A DNA stretch of 64,000 nucleotides from Piper betle. Its lineage: Eukaryota > Streptophyta > Magnoliopsida > Piperales > Piperaceae. The notes under the pieces were generated by a model. It worked only from the letters and a program-made list of their open reading frames with translations. It was not told the origin of the DNA and did not search any database. Below are positions 58,035 to 64,000 of the stretch, one piece after another. Position 1 is the first letter of the stretch. Each line of letters begins with the position of its first letter. The stretch covers positions 62,001 to 126,000 of the forward strand of contig JAURVB010013282.1 in the NCBI GenBank assembly GCA_033002965.1, in the 5' to 3' direction. The position numbers and the translations under genes are program-made.

Positions 58035-60093
58035 CAAGCACTTTTGGAGGCTCATCCATTGCATCAAATTCAAATATTTCTGCAAGAATTAAGGCTTATG
58101 ATATATACAAATAAATTAATCATTGATTAGGTGAATACATGAAAATTCAAGAGTGTACGTTTCATTTAGCCAACCAACATCTTCAAACTATAGCTAAGAA
58201 GACTTCTAGCGCTACTTTTGAATCGGTATGTTTATTATGCATTCTGAGACCCTCAAAGTAATAAGCAAGCAGGATAAATTGCGGTACTTCAACAAAGTAG
58301 AAAAGTTGACAAGTTATGTACTTCATATTGCTGTACTACACATATGAGCTCTCATGGTATCCTTACTGCACAGCCTAAAGATATCAAAGAATGCTCATAT
58401 CACTAACTCAATGAATCTTCCATCCCAAACAAACCAGAGTTTTACATGTTATCATGCATTTCAAACGAAAAATACACATAAGAATGAAGCACTCAACTCA
58501 CCATTCCATACTGGATCAAGAACTTGAAACTTGATCGAACTAGTTCTTGTCCTACCATTACATGTAAAGACAACATACGGGTCTGAAAAACCAGTAGAAT
58601 CAACAGCTGCAAAGCTTGTACCCTCAACCAAGGCAACAGTCAACAACCATCCATCACCCTGAGCTTTGACTCCATGATCACTACCTAAAATTTGTTACAC
58701 CATCAACCAAAAGTTAATTTATTTTTAGGAGAGTGCAATAAAAAAACATAAACATTATTCATATATTTTGAAAATATAAAAGGACTAAGTTACAGAAGCT
58801 ATAAAAGCAAAAGTAATTAAATGACAACATATTCAGTTTTTTTAAAATCCGAAAACTGGTCAGCTACCACAACTTAAACTGTTCAATGTTTAACGCGTTG
58901 ATTTACCTCTCTGAATTCTAGCTTGCATAAAACGTGCAATCATGTCTAGAACACTCTTGGCTTGAAGAACAAAAATTCCGCAAACAATTACTTCCCCTAC
59001 AGAATCTGGCAAATCAAGTCCACTAAATTCAAGTCCATGGGTTTTGCTTGGCGTTGCTAACATGATATGTATCAGTATATAGATTCCAAGAAACAATGCT
59101 GAAACAACTGTCATGTTTCCAAAATAACAAACAGCCAACTTCCAATCGGACTGCTGCTCCATTTGCAGAGGGGATAAAGTCTCGCCCTTACCAGCCCCCA
59201 GTTCATTCAAGTCTACCTGTTTTGCATGCTGAGATAATACATTCACAAATTGTTCATAGCTGTCCTTTAGACCTTGTCTAGCTCCATTTTCAATCATGCC
59301 CTTCATTATAGTGCTCTGGAGAAAATTCATCCGCCATGAGACTATAAGCAGTGTAGTTTGATCTCCTGATGGTAGCTCAGGTCCCAGCATCATAGAAAAG
59401 AGTAACTCACATCTGAAATGGGTTCCATAAGGAACATCTGGAGTACTGACGCTAACTAAAACTGCAAAGTTTTTACCATCAGCTTTCAAGTAAGTTTGTT
59501 CTTCGGTTGCTTTCACAGCCTTTACCAACTTAGTAGCAGCCTTCGTGTACGAAACAACTCTTTTAAGTCGTCCCCACCATTTTCAAACAGCCATGGCCCT
59601 TCTAACACATCAGTAGTCTTTTGCAGCTCAGAAAAAGCACTCATAAATTTCGAACTAGGTGCAAAAATGATGGAATTTAATTCTGAAGGTGTAATAAGGT
59701 AATGCTGGTCCACAAGAACTCCAAGCAAGTTATTTGGCATCTCTCTCCCTTGGTCTTTTGATTCCATAATTTTCATTGCCTCATCAAATGTAGGCCTTGA
59801 GGTCCCATCTGGATCATCTTTATGGATTTTAAGCTCTGAAGTTACTTCAGTAGGAACGACTCCTTCAGCCACAGTTTCCCCAGTTTTACCACGAAAAAAT
59901 TATACGAAGCGGCTCGCTATAGTCTGAGCAGATACCTTTTCTTCCTTGGGGAACATGTCATCTTCTGAAGAAGCACTAAGAGATAAAGAGTTTGTATCTT
60001 GTCTTTGAGTACCATTGGAAAACCACACTCGAGGTGGGGTTTGATCAAAACCAGAGTAGTTTCCGGAAAAAGATAGATAGAGAAAATTTTCAC
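58035..60093 (-). pseudogene. C2/VASt-domain membrane protein pseudogene (At1g03370-like), truncated at both ends
   Basis: Three exons with correct splice phases: 60093-58907, 58684-58502 and 58079 to about 58035. The product resembles the middle of plant C2-GRAM-VASt proteins: linker KVSAQTIASRFV, VASt domain with NNLLGVLVDQHYLITPSELN, KAVKATEEQTYLKADGKNFA and VSTPDVPYGTHF, a membrane segment VVSALFLGIYILIHIML, GLDLPDSVGEVIVCG, then the second C2 domain (GDGWLLTVALVEGT, AVDSTGFSDPYVVFTCNGRT, WNEIFEFDAMDEPP). Such proteins are thought to act at membrane contact or lipid-signalling sites. Lesions are a TAA after ASRFV (near 59905), a one-base loss in an A-run after GGDDLK (near 59553), no first C2 domain upstream, and no sequence after PPKVL, so GRAM and second VASt are absent. 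The lesions are few, so inactivation may be recent. Confidence 0.85.
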
Positions 60094-61919
60094 CTACAGA
60101 CCACAAACAAGGCAAATTAATCAAGGAGCATCCAGCTTGTAACTTTATACAAAAAAATCCCCAGCCAGCCACTCTAAAAAGAAACTACTTTTGAAAAAAG
60201 ATGACTCAAATATTAGACAAGCTACTTCTTTTTTCTTCAGCGCTTGGATTCATCGTCATAAAATCAAATTATTGTATCGGTCAGAAATTCCAACAAAAGG
60301 CCCGAATACAAAAGAACCCATTCAAAGTCTTCAAACTGTCATAAACAAGTCAAATGAAACAGTAGATGAAATGGTGAAAGGTAAACTCCTAGATTATAAA
60401 AATCTTACCAAATATTTCACAGGCAAATGTTTAATCCCAGAATAACAAAATCCTCAAAAATCACACTTTCTCCAGATACCCAAGTAGACCGCCAGTCCAA
60501 ATTCCTAATCTACATCAATATCAGGCAAAAAGCAATCAAACAACATGATAGCATTCCTTAAGGATGAGTAACTCAAGAGACGGCCTGGAAAGTCTATCAA
60601 AAATCATGAAAGACGGAACCACCACAATACACGAGCGCAAGCAGCAAACTTTTGTTGACTAAAATAGGAAGAACGAACCACGGGATCAGGACCCAGACGC
60701 AGAAAAGCCTCAAAACGTTTATAGAGTCATGGGGAGGCCAAGCATCCCCACTCTTAACTCCATGGCCGTAACCTTTTCCAAAGGATAGACAAGGAGAGAG
60801 CAAACAAAGAGCCATTTTTCGATATTTATTGAAACAGAACAGCGCATTACTTGACGGTAGTCGAAGAGAAAGGCCCCGGTCGGCCACAGCGGCCTGCGGC
60901 CAGAAGAAGAGGGCCCGCGGCTAGAAGAAGAGGGCCATCCGGAGAGCGAAGAGTCAGAACGCGGTCCGAGTAAGGGAGGACGACGATGGGTCGGGGATAA
61001 TAGTCGGAGAGGAAGGTGGTTCACTACTGCCACAGCGGTAGAGGCAGCGTGACAGCCGCTATAAGAACAGGGTGGCTTGGAGAGGAAGTGGAAGACACAC
61101 TTCGAGTTGGGGAGAAAATGCACGCAAGTAAAATTTTACTCGTTCTTAATTGGAGTAAATAAATATAAAATAAATTTTAAAAAAATTAATTAAAATTTAA
61201 TAAAATGTTATACAATTAAATTAAATTAAACTAATTTAAATTTTTTTATCTTTCTTTTATAAAAAACATAATTTTTTGTATTTTACTTTCTAGTTTGTGT
61301 ATATTTGTTGAGTTTGATTTAGTGCTTTCTTTGTTTTTACATATAATTATTTTTTATATCATGTTATTAGCAAATATAAAAGAAAATTTTAATATAAGTT
61401 TGCATCCTTTATTAACATTTTTTTTTTATAAAATTATGTGATATATTTTTATAAATAACTATTAATTAGATAAGCCGATAAGGAATTGGAGCACTTTTTG
61501 GAAGCCACGAAGGAAAGAGACAATTGGAAATTAAAGGCCGGGAAGAATTTGAAGAAGTTTATTTTAATATAAAAGTAAATCCCCCTTCTCACATTTGGAA
61601 TTAAGTAAATATTGTGTTTATAAATTGACACTTATTTATCTCTTTCCTTTTACTAAAATGGACAAATCCTATTTGAAATCAAAAGCAGGTATAAATTTAG
61701 CTATACTTCATGCCATGGATGACCTTAAATAATTTTTGGATTGTTTTAAATATTTTTCTTTATTATGTCATTGCTCTATTTGTGAGAATATAGATAATGG
61801 TGGAAGTAGATGATTAATAATTATGAGTAATTGATCTAGTATGTAGTCAATATTAACATTTATCTATGATTTTAAATTTATTTTGAGTAGACAAGTGAAA
61901 TTATGTATATTATTAGATT
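60094..61919. other. Upstream flank of the C2/VASt pseudogene
   Basis: No exon of the missing N-terminal C2 domain was recognised. A GC-richer patch at about 60840-61090 contains open frames on the minus strand (60597-60887 and 60719-61123) that could be an old leader or first exon, but they lack a recognisable domain. The rest is AT-rich. Confidence 0.35.
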
Positions 61920-62600
61920 ATATTATCAAATCGAGTTCAAGTCGAGTTACGAGTCGATTTCGAGCCGAGTTCGAGTTATAACCAAGTCGAGTCGAGTCGA
62001 ATCGAATACTATCTTGCTCAAGTTTGACTCGTAGGATTCGAGTTAAAATATAGTTCGACCTCGAATATTTAAATATTGAATTTTGAATCAAGTCGAGCGA
62101 GCAAAATGCCAAATACTCGCGAGCTGGCTCACTCAATAAGTAACCTTAGTGGGGGGGGGGGGTGACAAGGCAAGGCCGACTGGGGGAGGCAGGGTGGGGC
62201 GAATTGGGTAGGGGCGACGACACCGATCGACGGAGCTAAAGGATGGGCAGCTCATCGGGGAGAGAAAATGGGGGAAGAAAGAAATTACATGTGGTATTCT
62301 CGTAATTAAAAGTTGACTTAATTCTAATTAGAATAAAAAATAATAATTAACTCTAAATAATTTTAAAAAATCAAAAAATATAAGAAAATATCATAAAATA
62401 TAATATACATCATAACATAAAAATAATATTAGAATGACATGTTCTATAACTAATAATCTACCGATTTTGACTAAGTTGAAATTTTTGTATAAAATCAATT
62501 CAACTGAACCGATTCTTAACCAATTTAGACCGATTCAATTCGATTAAGTGACTCCTTTAGAAACTGATTTAGACCTGATTTCAATTTTTACAACTATGAT
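61920..62600 (-). repeat. TCGAG-rich repeat followed by a second LTR-family fragment (copy F)
   Basis: Positions 61920-62140 are TCGAG-type short repeats related to 57040-57365. From the G-run at 62149-62162 to about 62480 the DNA follows 56395-56800 in the same orientation (ATGGGCAGCTCATCGGGGAG, GTAATTAAAAGTTGAC, GACATGTTCTATAACTAA). Both fragments are then followed by ACCGATT-rich DNA. The pair flanks the C2/VASt pseudogene as direct repeats. Confidence 0.6.
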
Positions 62601-63179
62601 ATATGTTACATTATGGCAACCGCTCGTATATACATACATAGTCGGCTTAATTCTTGATAAAATATTCACTATCTTAACCAAGTCCATTTCTGTAGCAGCC
62701 AAAATGAGAGACTTCGAAGCAAAAGATTCCATTTTGCATTGGGGTTGATGGGAGCGGCCATACTCAATATATACAATCAAAGGCCGGAAAATAATCAGTT
62801 AAACATCTCACAGCACTTGTTACTGGTTGTAAGATAATAAACAACTAAATGAATAACTAAATATAAACAAGTAAAGACATTTTTGGCTATAATATTACTT
62901 AAAGCTAAATGAGTCTTACAATCGTATTAACTGTTAAGACTTTCCAGCACAATAACACTCTAGACAAACTCAAAGAATACATTTAAACCGTGGTTTCATC
63001 ATGCAGGTTCAAGAGCATCAAAGAAACATTAAGATCGCTTAGAAAATCATTGATTTTTAAATTATATTTAGCTTCACACTGGAGCAGTTCACCTTTTATG
63101 ATTTACTAAGTGGTCTCACAGCAGATTAAGAGGAATCAAAAGAGAGGCTAAAGTATATGTGCAGTTACCATGGTTGCAT
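62601..63179. other. AT-rich spacer
   Basis: I see no gene or element boundary. Confidence 0.4.
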
Positions 63180-63290
63180 GAATCGGAATCGGAATCGGAA
63201 TCGGTTTTCCCGTGAATCGGAATCGGAATCGGAATCGGTCTGAATCGGCCAAGAATCGGTTCAGTTGAATCGGTTCAAATCGGTCATATA
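63180..63290. repeat. GAATCG hexamer repeat
   Basis: GAATCG occurs in two runs of about four (about 63180-63207 and 63213-63240), followed by looser AATCGGTTCA-type words to about 63290. This is a simple-sequence tract, about 400 bp beyond the stop of the minus-strand gene at the right edge. Confidence 0.75.
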
Positions 63291-63685
63291 CAAAAATTTG
63301 CCAACTCAGTTCAAAAATACCTGAAATACATAATTATATAATTTCTCAACATAAATACACAAATTCAAGTATTTATACAACAATCACAAAGGTATGTAAT
63401 TATGACAATACAACGGTAGAGTCATACATGAAAGAACAAATAAGAACATACCTGAAAGAACATACTCTTTATGTAATTCAAATAAGAGCAAACCTGAAAA
63501 ACATACTCTTTACGTAATGAACACAATTTCATATAATTACATACCTAAAAGAGCAGCACAATTTATCACAATTTCCACAATATCAGAAGTATATACACAA
63601 TGTTCATATATCATCATCTGTGTTCTATCAAATAATAACAACAAGACATTAATACAAGTCCAAAAAATAAATGTTCAACACAATT

Positions 63686-64000
63686 TTACACCGTGCTTAA
63701 TACTAAATCATCTAAGTCATCATCTGAATCATCTTCAGAGTCCGAGTCATTATCACCAATCGGAATAGTAGAACTATCATCCGCATTAACATGAGACCCC
63801 TGCGTAAAAGGAGGTGTAGAACTCCCACTCATATGAAGTCCCTCAGGTTCAGGAGGCAAAGACAAATTTTGTTGGGAGTCAATATGTACATCAATATCAA
63901 TATTTTGTCCACTAGGAAGAGGAGGCAAAGAAAAACCACCAGACGTAGTAGAACACGATCCAATTGCAGTTTTCAATGTGTTGCCACTTTCATTTGCTAC
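63686..64000 (-). CDS. C-terminus of an unidentified acidic-tailed protein, continues off the right edge
   Basis: The minus-strand frame is open from the window edge (reading VANESGNTLKTAIGS first) to a stop at about 63688, giving at least 103 residues. It is Ser/Pro-rich and ends in a strongly acidic tail (DNDSDSEDDSDDDLDDL) followed by VLSTV. No catalytic domain lies in the visible part. Acidic tails of this kind occur at the end of plant hAT/BED-type transposase-derived proteins, among many others, so that is only a suggestion. The ATG at 63976 is internal and is unlikely to be the true start. Confidence 0.45.
   Translation of the reverse strand, partial: VANESGNTLKTAIGSCSTTSGGFSLPPLPSGQNIDIDVHIDSQQNLSLPPEPEGLHMSGSSTPPFTQGSHVNADDSSTIPIGDNDSDSEDDSDDDLDDLVLSTV

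Noticed and set aside
60191..60445. 84-residue plus-strand frame next to the C2/VASt pseudogene
   Set aside because: It is AT-rich, has no recognisable domain, and lies in the upstream flank or intron of the minus-strand pseudogene.

Overview
This is nuclear DNA from a flowering plant. The evidence is intron-bearing plant gene families (CYP707A cytochrome P450, PLS-class pentatricopeptide repeat protein, red chlorophyll catabolite reductase, group X-like AP2/ERF factors, C2/VASt membrane protein, plant alpha-amylase) set in a dense bed of plant retrotransposons: Ty1/copia, Ty3/gypsy, TRIM, L1-type LINE and CACTA. The species cannot be named from the sequence. No bacterial-style operons, CRISPR arrays, rRNA or tRNA genes were seen.

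Layout, left to right. (1) 1-982: 3' exons of a CYP707A-like gene, entering from the left edge. (2) 1623-3300: degraded CACTA end. (3) 3943-13341: an alpha-amylase pseudogene. It is cut by two solo LTRs of one family in opposite orientation (4107-8103 and 8164-11110), each with target-site duplications, and its intron is filled by an expanded TRIM-derived array. Part of the array plus the following exon is copied again at 14251-15572. (4) 16566-19553: an intact 995-residue PPR gene. (5) 19973-20937: a broken RCCR gene. (6) 21060-25640: a dead L1-type LINE carrying nested LTR-type insertions. (7) 26340-28192: a 1.85-kb gypsy solo LTR. (8) 28360-33200: AT-rich duplicated DNA and CACTA debris. 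(9) 34162-34776: an intact small ERF gene with unusual DNA-contact positions. (10) 35478-38301: a third copy of the large solo LTR. (11) 41340-51605: a paralogous ERF pseudogene split by two unrelated LTR retrotransposons, one of which is itself a nest of copia, gypsy and TRIM parts. (12) 54058-54790: a fold-back element with a very GC-rich core. (13) 58035-60093, minus strand: a C2/VASt-domain pseudogene truncated at both ends. (14) 63686-64000, minus strand: the acidic C-terminus of a protein that continues off the right edge.

The genes do not form a pathway. Only the P450 (partial), the PPR gene and the first ERF look functional. Amylase, RCCR, the second ERF and the C2/VASt gene each carry several independent lesions. 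The main interest is the insertion history, which can be read from target-site duplications, and the structures it left: a near-palindrome of roughly 3-kb arms, a four-LTR TRIM array, an exon copied along with a tandem array, and an LTR element built from copia, gypsy and TRIM parts. All homology statements come from reading motifs by eye; no database search was run.
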